Below, piece after piece: positions 19,615-29,165 of a stretch of DNA of 44,819 nucleotides. The stretch is taken from positions 1 to 44,819 of the forward strand of contig JAISMG010000023.1 in assembly GCA_031276875.1 (NCBI GenBank), in the 5' to 3' direction. Under the pieces are notes generated by a model. The model was not told the origin of the DNA and did no database searches. It saw only the letters and a program-made list of their open reading frames with translations. A program made the translations under genes and the position numbers. How positions within the stretch are numbered: the stretch's first letter is position 1; each line of letters opens with the position of its first letter. The DNA comes from Candidatus Peribacteria bacterium (lineage in GTDB: Bacteria > Patescibacteriota > Gracilibacteria > Absconditabacterales > Absconditicoccaceae).

Positions 19615-20238
19615 CTACGGTAAAAACTCATCAAATTTTTTTCTCTCTTCATTAGTCAGCTCAAAGTGTCCCAAAATCTGCTCCATATACGCTCAGGTTA
19701 ACATTTGTATGGCTGAAGATAAGGCTATGCCTTTACTTTGCATATAAAAAAGCTGCTCTGATGATAACTTGTGAATGCGGGCACCGTGAGAAGCTTGCAC
19801 GTCAGGAGAAGCAACCTTGAGTAGAGGCTGTAAAAAAGTGTGTTTTGCATTTCCTACTACAATCACTTCTTCCAATAACTGTCCCGCGACTTTTTCTACT
19901 CACGGAGCAATATCAATACTCCCCTGCATTTGTACGGATGCTCCTTCATACTGTAGACCAATGAGATGCACATTCACACTGGTATGAGAAGCTTGAAGTT
20001 TCGTTGCTACTTGAAGCGAACTCGCCACTACAAAAGCAAAAAGCTCTACCTTTGCGCCTGCTGCTGGTACTACCGTTAAAGAAAGCTGAGCATAATCCAA
20101 AAATACTGCATATGTTCCGACTGCATTTTCTGGGAAATGAAGCGTGAGATGATGGTTTACTCCTTGGAAAACGTCTATTTGTTTCTCCTTATCACGAAGA
20201 ATAGAAGTAGTTGTTGATGGATTATATCCTATTTGCAT
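19615..20238 (-). CDS. SufD/SufB-like Fe-S scaffold protein, short form
   Basis: The 207-aa product matches the core and C-terminus of SufB/SufD: NHHLTLHFPENAVGTY, VEVELFAFVV-like beta repeats, VEGKA-like GNAKHTFLQPLLKVASPDVQASHGARIHKLSSEQLFYMQSKGI, and the terminal helical part. The DVQASHGA segment corresponds to DVxCSHGA of the family, with the Cys replaced by Ala. Full SufB or SufD have over 400 residues, so this is a minimal beta-helix version that probably binds SufC. It lies directly after a small membrane protein gene (stop of that gene seven nt before this start) and converges with the PurM-like gene. Confidence 0.82.
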
Positions 20239-20244
20239 CTCCGT

Positions 20245-20565
20245 TTATGATGAAGTAAAGCCGTATTCTCCTTGAATATCTTCATAAAAATTTTCATTAA
20301 CATCTATCAAATCTGACAAATCCGCATAAAATTCCTCTTCTAAATTGTGGAGCGAAGAAGGCAAAAAAGCTGAATTTGTATCTCCTGTAGCGAGAAACAC
20401 TGCTCCAGAACTTTCATCAACATTTTTTTCTGTTGCTTCTATGGTAGAAATAGTTGTGGTGGAAGTAGGAGAAGAGATAAAATAATATACATAGACCAGA
20501 ACACTTCCTGCTACTACCATCAGAAATATTCAAAGCAATCGCAGTCGTCATAAGTACTTTTTCAT
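20245..20565 (-). CDS. Small membrane-anchored protein, 106 aa
   Basis: An N-terminal basic stretch MKKYLGRLRLL is followed by a membrane segment (residues 11-28) and an acidic Ser/Thr-rich outside part with LEEEFYADLSDLIDVNENFYEDIQGEYG. One TGA is read as Gly inside the anchor region, so the ATG at 20565 rather than 20520 is the start. It forms an operon with the SufD-like gene that follows after six nt. Function unknown. Confidence 0.65.
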
Positions 20566-20670
20566 TGCTATTGGGAAGAAAAAATAAAAGAAAATGCTTA
20601 TACTACGGATTGCATTATACCTATTTTCAACAGTAAATCAATCACCAACGATTTTTTCGTGCAAAAAGAT

Positions 20671-20698
20671 TTGACTTATAAAAAGAAAACATTATTAT
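20671..20698 (+). promoter_or_regulatory. Promoter of the repeat surface protein
   Basis: TTGACT (20671-20676), 16 nt, TATTAT (20693-20698), about 38 nt before the ATG at 20736. Confidence 0.6.
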
Positions 20699-20735
20699 TT
20701 ATGTGAACATAAAAATTTTTATCTTCTTATGCTCT

Positions 20736-22391
20736 ATGAAAATGAAAAAACTTCTTTGAGTAATTGTCGGGTTGGCAGTGCTTGTCGGACTTGGAAATGT
20801 ATCGCAAGCGGATTGTTTAGATGTGAGATTTGACAATGGCGATAGTATTTGTATTTCACTAGATAAAAGCTGAAATAGATACTACGCGAGTGTTCAAAAC
20901 AACTCTTCCCCTTCGCTGAGGTCGGTTAGTCTCAGATGTGAAATTTTATTGCCTAATCAGGTCTTGGAAGATTTGGGAGCGTGTAATGGATATTTTTCTT
21001 ATGCTTCCTCTAGAACGGAAAGAGTGAAAATGTATGTAAGATACGATAATCGTTATTTTGAGACGATAGATGCAGATTTTAATTTCAGTAATGGAACGTG
21101 GACTTCTGGTGGTGGCGGAGGATGAGGAGGAACAACGAGTAATGTTACTGTTTCAACTAATAGAAGCTCCCCTAGCACCAATGAACGAGTAAATGTTACC
21201 GTAAGAGCAGATAGAAACTATAATGATGTTATCTACTTTTCTCTGGAGTATCGAGATGGATATGCTTGGAAATCTGCTACAACTTCTGATTATAATGCTG
21301 ATAACTACTTTAATAATGGGTATAGATTTACTTATTCCGACTATGGAGAGAAAACCTTTAATAGTTTTATCAGATTTTACAGAAGTGCTCAGTATAGACT
21401 TTATGTAAGAGACTACCGTTGAAATAGAAATTATGTAGAATTTAACGTTGGCGGAGGATGAGGAACAACGAGTGATGTCACCGTTTCTACCAATAGAAGC
21501 TCCCCTAACACCAATGAACGAGTAAATGTTACCGTAAGAGCAGATAGAAATTATAGCGATTATGTCTACTTTTCTTTGGAGTATCGAGACGGATATGCTT
21601 GGAAATCTGCTACAACTTCTGATTACAATGCTGATAACTACTTTAATAATGGGTATAGATTTACTTATTCTGACTATGGAGAGAGAACTTTCAATAGTTT
21701 TATCAGATTTTACAGAAGTGCTCAGTATAGACTTTATGTAAGAGACTACCGTTGAAATAGAAATTATGTAGAGTTTAATGTTGGCGGAGGATGAGGGACA
21801 ACAAGTAATGTCACCGTTTCTACCAATAGAAGCTTTCCGGGTACCAATGAACGAGTGAATATTACCGTAAGAGCAGATAGAAATTATACTGATGTTGTTT
21901 ACTTTTCTTTGGAGTATCGAGATGGATATACTTGGAGAGCTGCTACAACTTCTGATTACAATGCTGATAGCTACTTTAATAATGGGTATAGATTTACTTA
22001 TTCTGACTATGGAGAGAGAACCTTCAATAGTTTTATTAGATTTTACAGAAGTGCTCAGTATAGACTTTATGTGAAGGACTACCGTTGAAATAGAAATTAT
22101 GTAGAGTTTAATGTTGGCGGAGGATGAGGAGGAACAAGTGTTAATGGGTTCAGTAGTTCAGAATATAGGAAAATCACCAATGTTTCCAGAATATGGAATG
22201 ATGTCGTAGCTGAACTGAAAAGAACTTATTACACCTTGAGAAATGATAGTTATTGGCAAAGATTGTCGGATACCTTGTATACCAATATGATAGACGTAGT
22301 AAATAACAGAAGTAATAGAGTTTTCTACAACTATAACGACTTTTTGAGAGCATTTAATGAATGGTTTAGATATACTTCTAATAATGTCTAA
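20736..22391 (+). CDS. Secreted surface protein with three 111-residue tandem repeats
   Basis: The 551-aa protein has a signal peptide (KKLLGVIVGLAVLVGLGNVSQA), a Cys-containing N-terminal domain and then three near-identical repeats. Each begins TSNVTVSTNRS, continues NERVNVTVRADRNY, YFSLEYRDGY, ATTSDYNAD, YFNNGYRFTYSDYGE-TFNSFIRFYRSAQYRLYV and ends RGNRNYVEFNVGGGGG. The beta-rich pattern suggests Ig-like folds joined by poly-Gly hinges. One Gly of each hinge and the Gly of DYRGN are TGA. After the repeats comes a helical domain (SSEYRKITNVSRIWNDVVAELKR). Tyr- and Arg-rich surfaces suit adhesion or a cell-envelope layer, but that is inference. Confidence 0.85.
21135..22133 (+). repeat. Three tandem 333-bp coding repeats
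   Basis: Units start at 21135, 21468 and 21801 with a period of exactly 333 bp (111 codons). They differ at scattered, mostly third positions and in a few codons near each unit start (SSPSTN, SSPNTN, SFPGTN). This indicates recent duplication or ongoing conversion. Confidence 0.9.
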
Positions 22392-22445
22392 AAAGGTGTA
22401 ATACACAGTATCTCTCTATAAAATAGATATATATATGATTTATCC

Positions 22446-22473
22446 TTGCAATGGTGAAAGAAAAAGGTATAGT
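22446..22473 (+). promoter_or_regulatory. Promoter of the Cys-rich protein gene
   Basis: TTGCAA (22446-22451), 16 nt, TATAGT (22468-22473), 45 nt before the ATG at 22518. Confidence 0.6.
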
Positions 22474-22517
22474 ATTAGTAATAGTTTTTCTTTTATCTTT
22501 CTTCATCCTTATTACAA

Positions 22518-24176
22518 ATGCCTTACACCAACCGTGAAACCTATGAATTTATCTCTCGCCAAACCAACGACCCTATCGTTGAATGGAAAAATTGCAAAGT
22601 CAGTAATTCCCACAGCACTGACGGGACACAGCATCTTTTCCCTATTTATCAGTCGGATATGGACTTTTATGAGAAGATTTCTCCGACGTTCAATGGGAAG
22701 AAATTCCTTATTCCCACGCCGACACTTTGTCCAGAAGAAAGAGCAAGAAGGAGACTAGCATTTAGAAATGAGAGAAAACTCTACCGCAGAAAATGTGATT
22801 TCTCAGGAAAATCGATTATTTCTATTTATAGTCCCGACAAACCTTTCAAAGTTTATGACCAGAAAATTTGGCGAAGCGACCAATGGAACACATTAGATTA
22901 TGGGAAATCATACGACTTCTCCACATCGTTTACAGAAAACTTTAGAACGCTTGCGTTGAGCGTTCCTAGACCTTCGTTGATTGGTGCAAATAACGAAAAT
23001 GCTGAATATATCAATCTTACTGCAGATTCCAAAAACTGTTATATGGTGATAGAATCTAGTAATGCAGAAAATTGTCTCTATGGATATCGATTACAGAAAT
23101 GTACCAATTGTATGGATAGTAATTTTTCAGCTTCTTGTGAATTGTGTTATGAAATCGATAATTGTTTTAACTGCTATCAGTGTTTTTATAGTATCAATAT
23201 GAGAGATAGTAGTGATTGCCGATATTGTAATACGTGTTATAATTGCACGTTCTGTTTTGGATGTGCAAACTTGCAAAATCAATCTTACTGTATCTACAAT
23301 AAACAAGTGTCCAAAGAAGAATTTCAGCATTTTGTGACAAGTCGTACCACGAATGATTATTTGAGTGTCCGAAATCAATATCCCGAAACCAAAAATCAGA
23401 TTAGACAGTCAGAACATTCTACAGGAAATTACCTTACGAGTACCAAAAATTGCCAATTCTGTTATGATGGATATGATGCAGAAGATTGTAAATACGGAGA
23501 ACATATTTGGAGAAATGCAAAGAATTGTATGGATGTGAGTACGATTGGTCGCGATGCAGAACTCATTTATGAATGTATCAATACCGCTCTTAGTGCATAT
23601 CATAATGCTTTTTCTACTATTTGTCGAAATGTTCACGATGTGTTGTATAGCGATTTGTGTTTTTATTCCCATCACTGCTTTGGTTGTGTCGGACTTCGCA
23701 ATCAGCAATATTGTATTTTCAATAAACAGTATGAAAAAGCTGAATATGAACGTCTCGTTGCTCAAATCATAGAGCAAATGCAAACAACGTGAGAACGAGG
23801 TGAATTTTTTCATCCTTCGCTTTCTCCCTTTGGATACAACGAAACGGTCGCAAATGAACAATATCCTTTAGAGAAAGGAACCTTTAGTCAATATGGCTAT
23901 CAATGGTCAGATTTTTCTTCTGATACCAAAATTCCTGCAAATATTGAACTCATTGACCCTAAAACATATACAGATGATGAACGGAAAACGCTCACTGATG
24001 ATGAACACATTACAAGTAAAATTCTGATATGTAGTGTGTCTGGGAGACCGTTTATTTTGCAAAAAATGGAGGTGGCTTTTTATCGTAAGTATCATTTACC
24101 GTTACCAAAAAAACATCCCGACATCAGACATCAGGAAAGAATGCAGATAAGGTCTAGCGAAATGTTTTATAGTTAA
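22518..24176 (+). CDS. Cys-rich protein of a type known from candidate-phyla bacteria
   Basis: The 552-aa product shows the layout of a family I recall from candidate-phyla (CPR) genomes, where it carries misleading names: CPEERARRRLAFRNERKLYRRKCDFSGKSIIS, SDQWNTLDYGKSYDF, SVPRPSL and YINLTADSKNCY, then a long run of spaced Cys pairs (NCLYGY, CTNCMDSNF, CELCYE, NCFNCYQCF, CRYCNTCYNCTFCFGC, NCQFCYDGYDAEDCKYG), each followed by aromatic residues. NLQNQSYCIYNKQ and GLRNQQYCIFNKQ are two internal copies of one motif. The Cys ladder suggests a beta-helix stabilised by metal or disulfides. There is one TGA, at 23790. No signal peptide is visible. Function is not known to me. Confidence 0.8.
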
Positions 24177-24248
24177 GGTATACCTCAGGGAGATTGTCCG
24201 TATCGGAGCGGAGAGAATATCACGAGAGACAAAAACTTGAAAATAGAG

Positions 24249-24276
24249 TTGAAAGTTAAAGAGAAAAGAGTATATA
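24249..24276 (+). promoter_or_regulatory. Promoter of the gene at 24312
   Basis: TTGAAA (24249-24254), 16 nt, TATATA (24271-24276), 36 nt before the ATG. Confidence 0.5.
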
Positions 24277-24311
24277 CTACATTAACATCTTTATTTTTTA
24301 CGTTCAATGCT

Positions 24312-25163
24312 ATGCCAAAAACTCAAACTACCACTACAAAAAAAACAGCCACAACAAAAAAGAAGCCCCTTACTTCCTCTCTTCCAAAGAGAACTATTCC
24401 TTCCAAAGCTCCAAAACTTCCTTCAAAAACTTCTTCAAACGTTGCTCCCAAAGCACCTCTTATTTCTCATCATCAGCTTTTATCCCACAAGGAAACCAAT
24501 AAAATTCCCAATTGGGTGTGGATTTTTTTTGGATGTTCGCTGTTATTGTTTTGTACTGCACTATATCGAGCAGTTTTACGCCCAAACAATCTGTCTCTCC
24601 TAGAACCAACAATCCCTAATGAACCATCATTAACAGAAACAGAAATGGTTTCTGAGGAACCTACTACAGAAGAAGTAGGAAGTGATGGAAATGTACGATA
24701 TCCTCCAGTAATTGAAGAGACACTGCCAGAAGTAACGTTGCCAGAAGAAGAACCCACAGCACAAGTTTCTGGTATAGCTTTTTTACAGCAGTTTTATCAA
24801 GTTTTTTCTCAGAGAGATATAACAACATTAAGAAATCTGATGGATACTCCATTGCAAAAATCAGCAGATATGAAGAGATTTTTCTCAGACTATAAAATCA
24901 CGCCATTTCTGGATAATATTGAACATCATCAAATCACTCCTTATAATATTAGTTTGGTAGATACTTCACCTTCAGGAGTAGAAGAATACAGTTATATGAT
25001 AGGATATCACCTTATTCCTCAGAATATTAACTTTGAAGAACAACGAATTGCAAAAATAAGATATACAGAAAGCTGACCTAAATTGGCAAGTATCCGCTGC
25101 GAAACGCCAAAATGTTCGTTCAATCCCTTTTTCCGACCAGAGAATTATGGATTAATTCAATAA
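24312..25163 (+). CDS. Single-pass membrane protein with outside alpha/beta domain
   Basis: This 283-aa protein has a Thr/Lys/Pro-rich cytoplasmic N-terminus of about 70 residues, one membrane segment (VWIFFGCSLLLFCTALY), an acidic Pro/Glu linker and a C-terminal domain of about 120 residues (GIAFLQQFYQVFSQRDITTLRNLMD), which looks like a small NTF2-like fold with conserved hydrophobic pattern. A TGA at 25074 is read as Gly. The ATG 24312 follows a T-rich leader; an upstream TTG in frame is less likely. Function unknown. Confidence 0.7.
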
Positions 25164-25235
25164 GATGAACATTTCGATAATGGTTCTTTTTACCATCAAC
25201 CCATAAAAATTTTTATTTTCAGACAGAACCACGTA

Positions 25236-26549
25236 ATGCCAGTTCCTTCATCACCTCAACAATACAAATTCCTGCATTTCTCCTTTATTCTCCTCATCTG
25301 TTCCATAGTCATAGGCATCACTCAGGAACTCATCACCATCTCTCAACCTCTTCAACCTCCTCCCTCCTTACCATCAACCCCCTATCCCACTTCATCAGCC
25401 TGTCATTCAACAAAGGATTGCAACCCCTCACATCTCATAGGTAAAAAGATAAAAAAGCGGGAAAAATCCCCTCATTTTTTCTATCTTGTAGCAGGAGGAG
25501 ATATTATGCTGTCTCGCAATATTGGCTACTACAATAAACAATCCTGATATGACCGCATTTTGGGGAGCGGAACGTATCATCCGATTTCCGCGTTTCCGGA
25601 ATGTGACGTGGAAAACTGTCTGCTTTTTTTTAATCTTGAAAGTCCGTTTAGCACCAATGATAATGATATTCAGCTCGGTGGATTTACCTTTAGAGCAAAT
25701 ATGAAAAATATCCAAGTGCTTCAACAACTTCGCACACCTTCCCAGAATGAAGAACAAGAAAAATCCCCCCTATCCCCTCCCGCAGTTCTGACGGGACAAG
25801 CTTTTCGTAAAGGGGGCATTCCACTGTTACTTTCTTTGGCAAATAATCACCTCATCAATGGTGGCTATCAAGGAATACGCACTACTCAAGACCTGCTCCG
25901 CGAAAACAATATTGCCCATATCGGAGCGGGAACTACTCCTGAAGAGGCGAGAGACATCTTTGTTTTGCACCTGAGAAAAAATTTGACTCTTTGTGCACAA
26001 GCCTATTCCTATGAAGGGAAAACCAATATCAAGGTCTGATGAGGCAAACTTTCTCGAAATCCTCTGGATGAAGCAACTATTCTTGCTGATATAGAAAAGA
26101 TGAAAAAACTGAATTGTGATGTGAAAATCCTTTCTCTTCATCGAGGAGCTGAATACAAAATCCATCCCAATCAACGACAAAGAAATCTGGCTCATACGCT
26201 GATTGATAACGGTGCAGATGTGATTTTGGGAGGGCACAGCCACATTCCTGGAGAAATCGAGTCCTATCGTGGGAAATACATTTTCTATTCACTAGGAAAT
26301 TTTATCTTTGACCAAGGACGAGGAAAAAAAGCTAGAGGAGCAGGATTTGACTATATTTTTGACTATCATTTACAACGTCAAACGGTGCCTACCTACCTTG
26401 CAATGCTTGCAGGATTGAAAATTATGAAACTTCCCACGGGAGTAAAAATTCTGCTGGATGACATAGCAATGACCAGTACCACTGACGGAATACATGCTCC
26501 TCTGGATGAAGAGACCTTTTCGTGAATGGTATCAATAATTAAGCAATAA
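25236..26549 (+). CDS. CapA-family (PGA_cap) metallophosphoesterase-like protein, anchored
   Basis: The 437-aa protein has an N-terminal membrane segment (FSFILLICSIVIGI) and then a calcineurin-like domain of the CapA type: VAGGDIMLSRN, FNLESPF, LANNHLINGGYQG, NIAHIGAG, LHRGAEYKIHP, GADVILGGHSHIPGEIE and YSLGNFIFDQG. CapA proteins are needed for poly-gamma-glutamate capsule export in bacilli; elsewhere they are surface phosphoesterases of unclear target. Four TGA codons are read as Gly, two of them adjacent (26037-26042). Residues around 178-195 (SPLSPPAVLTGQAFRKGG) are encoded by a palindromic insertion with C- and G-runs, absent from the family consensus. Confidence 0.87.
25764..25817. repeat. 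Palindromic insertion inside the CapA-like gene
   Basis: A run of six C at the left end faces a run of five G at the right end, and TCCCG pairs with CGGGA inside. It keeps the reading frame and adds about 18 residues. Confidence 0.5.
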
Positions 26550-26582
26550 CGATACACATTTTATTTTTTTTATTCTTTCCCT

Positions 26583-27272
26583 ATGCGATTAGACGTCTTA
26601 TTTCCTCGTGAATGCGTAGGTTGCCGCACCGTCGGAAGCTACCTTTGTCCCCAATGCAAAAAATCCCTTTATGCTCATCCGGAAATCTGCCCCTTTTGTC
26701 ATAAGCCTTCAGCAGATTTTCAGACCTGTTTTTCCTGCAAAACACATACTCCTGTTAAAGGGATTATCATAGGATTTTCTTATGAAACCTTACTCAAAAA
26801 GCTGATTATCAAAGTGAAATTTGGACATAAAAAGGACATTATTTCTTTTTTAGCGGAAAGATTGGCACTGCTCGTTCAAACCAATACGTTATTGAAAAAT
26901 CAGCATTCTCCACTGATTATTACCTTTGTTCCTAGCCACTGGAGAAGAAAATACTTGGAAAAGGGCTACAATCAGTCAGAACTTTTGGCAAAAGAGCTTG
27001 CAAATCAATTGGGATTGCCTATGCTTACGCTGGCAAAGAAATGCAAATACACACTTTCTCAACTCAAACTTTCCAGAGAACAAAGAACCAAAAATCTGAA
27101 CGACGCGTTTGTAGCAACAGGATTGGAACGTGTGCCTCGCAATGCCACGATACTTATCGTAGATGACGTGTTGACTACCGGTTCTACTATCACCCAACTT
27201 GCCAACGTCATTACCCAAAAAAGAAGTGACCTTACGCTCCGATGAGCAGTCCTTGCCAGAAATATGAGATAG
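26583..27272 (+). CDS. comF: ComF-family phosphoribosyltransferase-like protein
   Basis: The 229-aa protein is a full ComFC: an N-terminal four-Cys zinc module (CVGC, CPQC, CPFC, CFSC) and a C-terminal PRTase fold with VPSHWRRKYLEKGYNQSELLAKEL and the PRPP loop ILIVDDVLTTGST. ComF acts in uptake of single-stranded DNA during natural transformation, probably on the cytoplasmic side. Epibiotic candidate-phyla bacteria often keep com genes to salvage DNA, so the gene is expected. One TGA near the end is read as Gly. Confidence 0.93.
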
Positions 27273-27304
27273 TGCATACGTGAAACAAGCAATAGTAGCC
27301 ACAA

Positions 27305-27375
27305 AAGAGGATGGTGCAAAGGTAGCACGCTGGTCTCCGAAGCCAGAAATGGGAGTTCAATTCTCCCTCTTCTTG
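27305..27375 (+). tRNA. tRNA-Arg(CCG)
   Basis: The cloverleaf folds fully in 71 nt: acceptor AAGAGGA/TCTTCTT with one G-U pair, D-stem GTGC/GCAC, anticodon stem CTGGT/GCCAG with loop CTCCGAA (anticodon CCG at 27337-27339), five-nt variable loop, T-stem GGGAG/CTCCC with loop TTCAATT. The discriminator base is G, and CCA is not encoded. It starts 32 nt after comF. Confidence 0.92.
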
Positions 27376-27619
27376 AAGAAAAAAAGTTAATCAAGAACGA
27401 CAAACGAAAGTAGAAGAATTAATGAGAAAACAACAATTGGTAACCTTATCAAAAAAGAAATGAGAAATTTATGAATAACAGTGAGATAGAAGAATATATA
27501 TACACTAGAAAACTTTGAACGAGAAGGAGAAAGACAAAAGGGTACTTACTCTGTTACAAAAAATAATTACCCCTTGTAAAAAAAGGCATATTTGCTTGAA
27601 AAATTAACCAAAAAACAAC
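27376..27619. other. Gene-poor stretch with ORF debris
   Basis: Short frames such as KVNQERQTKVEELMRKQQLVTLSKKKGEIYE and ENFEREGERQKGTYSVTKNNYPL end quickly and follow each other in different frames. They look like remains of a decayed gene; I see nothing functional. Confidence 0.4.
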
Positions 27620-27806
27620 GAAAAAAATCTGACTTTTACATCAGCTTTTTTCAGGATACTGTCCTTCAATAGTATGATATATTACATATTTTCGAAAAGA
27701 AAACAAACTCGTTCGACCGATTAGTACTTCTTTGCTTTCCGCAGAACTGAACTTATACGTGGAACCTATCACATTTCGCAGCAAATACGAGACGGAATCG
27801 TCGCTA
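27620..27806 (-). pseudogene. Deleted and diverged 23S rRNA 3' fragment with its terminator
   Basis: Positions 27620-27725 are almost identical to 39660-39757, which hold the terminator hairpin, processing stem and last bases of the 23S gene. Beyond that the match is diverged: GATAGGTTCCACGTATAAG here against GATAGGCATCACGTGTAAG in the intact gene. The sequence then jumps to TTCATAGCGACGATTCCGT, which in the intact gene lies over 300 nt further inside. It is thus a 23S pseudogene with an internal deletion, not a tandem copy of the present gene. Confidence 0.75.
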
Positions 27807-28064
27807 TGAATGTAAAAGTTGTGAGCAAATTCCCATTCTCACTTTCACCTCAAATATTACAAATACTTTCTTATAATGGGTCAATTTAATCCCAGATCTT
27901 GCAAGCACCATATAAAATACATCTTCAACTGTTGATATATTATTATTTGTATCATTTAGATAAGGTATAAGTGATTCAACAGCAGTAGTCGACAACAAAT
28001 ATCCCGTTCTTTTACTGATTTCTATAAGCAAAATTTTGTTTCATATACAAAATCGCCAAAAACC

Positions 28065-28092
28065 TTGCAATCCCACCTGAAATCCATATATT
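28065..28092 (+). promoter_or_regulatory. Promoter of structured RNA copy 2
   Basis: TTGCAA (28065-28070), 16 nt, TATATT (28087-28092). Six bases later the closing helix of the RNA begins. Confidence 0.78.
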
Positions 28093-28098
28093 ACAGTT

Positions 28099-28270
28099 GC
28101 TTAAACTTTACTATTTCGGCTGAGAAGGTTCTCCGAACTATTCAGGCGGGTTTTACAAATGTTCATACACTGATCAAACGGCACTATAGCTCGTGAGATC
28201 TTCAGTGTATGAATTCGCTAGTCGGAACATCATGTAAGGTTTAAGCACCACGATTTATGGTGCCATTTTT
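28099..28270 (+). ncRNA. Structured RNA copy 2, about 172 nt
   Basis: The closing helix is GCTTAAACTTTAC with GTAAGGTTTAAGC (28234-28246). It differs in sequence from copy 1 but keeps pairing. TTTCGGC/GTCGGAA gives the second helix and TTCATACACTGA/TCAGTGTATGAA a 12-bp arm. The apical loop holds CACTATAGCTCGTGAGATCT, nearly the same as in copy 1, and TCTCCGAACTATT matches TCTCCGGACTATT there. CGAACTAT can pair with ATAGCTCG of the loop (one A-C mismatch). The terminator is GCACCACGATTTATGGTGC then CATTTTT. Promoter spacing, length and order of elements equal those of copy 1. The GrpE-like gene starts 21 nt after the end. Confidence 0.87.
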
Positions 28271-28291
28271 AATTCTTCTAAAATTACTACT

Positions 28292-29140
28292 GTGGAAACT
28301 CCAATAAAAGATCCCACTATTCACAAAGACCTTGGGAAATTAGCCTTAGAAATCTGGAAAGTGGAAAAAAGATTGCACAAATTAGACCAAAAGCTATCTG
28401 AGGACGATAAAAAAGGATTTTCTTTTCTAATGGAGAGAATTTACTCAGCTTTGGAAAAATATGGAATTCACATTACCGACAACACGGGACAGAAATATAT
28501 TGAGGGGATGAATGGAATTGATGTGGTTTCCGTAGAAGCACAAGAGGGATTAGAGCAAGTGATTTGAGAAGTTATTACTCCGACATTAGAAATAAACGGA
28601 GAAATTACCCAAAGAGCAAAAGCGATTATTAAAGATTTGAAAACTTTTGAGGAAGAAAAGGTAGTGCATAAGCAAGAAGAAAAGGCTGATACAAAGAAAA
28701 AAAAGAAAATCAACTGGAAAAAAATTGTCAGCTATGGTATTGTTGTAATAATTCTCCTCTGAGCTATTCAATATTTCTGCAAAGATAAGTTTCAATCAAA
28801 ACCAACAGAGCAAACTCCTATCAGTATCGCACCTCCTGTTGTAACTCCACCAGAACTTACAGGAGAAATACAAGCACCAGAAATAATTGAACCTACTCCC
28901 ATCGAAGAAAGCAAATATCCTCTGATAGATTTCAAAAGTATTATAGAGCAAAATCAGCTTTTTGAAAACAGACTTGATGAAATGCAAAATTTTACTCCGT
29001 ATGAAGTCTTCAAGACACTTGGGCTTCACCGAAAAACAGATAAAACAAAGTTTGGGATTACTCCGTGAAGTGCAAAAAATAATCTACAAATCAGAGATAT
29101 TCTCATTGAAGAACTTCGTCAACATATAAGTCATTCATAG
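28292..29140 (+). CDS. Membrane-anchored GrpE-like protein, first gene of the chaperone cluster
   Basis: The 282-aa protein starts with a helical region (LALEIWKVEKRLHKLDQKL) and a GrpE-like head: FSFLMERIYSALEKYGIHI-DNTGQKYIEGMNGIDVVSVEAQEGLEQVIGEVITPTLEINGEITQRAKAII, the pattern of the GrpE beta domain that opens the Hsp70 nucleotide cleft. Unlike ordinary GrpE it continues into a Lys-rich stretch, a membrane segment (IVSYGIVVIILLGAI), a Pro-rich linker and an outside domain (YEVFKTLGLHRKTDKTKFGITPGSAKNNLQIRDIL). Start is probably GTG 28292, as no ATG lies in the first 45 codons. Three TGA codons are Gly. It would tether the Hsp70 of this cluster to the membrane. Confidence 0.68.
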
Positions 29141-29165
29141 TTTTTATTTTTTATATCATATACTA

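Noticed and set aside
21135-22133. CRISPR array
   Set aside because: The 333-bp repeats are contiguous, coding and in frame, without spacers. I saw no CRISPR-like array in the window.
27804-28100. Minus-strand frame containing GYLLSTTAVESLIPYLNDTNNN
   Set aside because: It has no ATG, runs against the promoter of RNA copy 2 and into the rRNA fragment. It may be debris of a gene but I cannot support it.
28099-28270. RNA copy 2 as a 5S rRNA belonging to the nearby 23S fragment
   Set aside because: Length, conserved blocks and the separate promoter and terminator do not fit 5S, and its homologue at 16.8 kb has no rRNA nearby.
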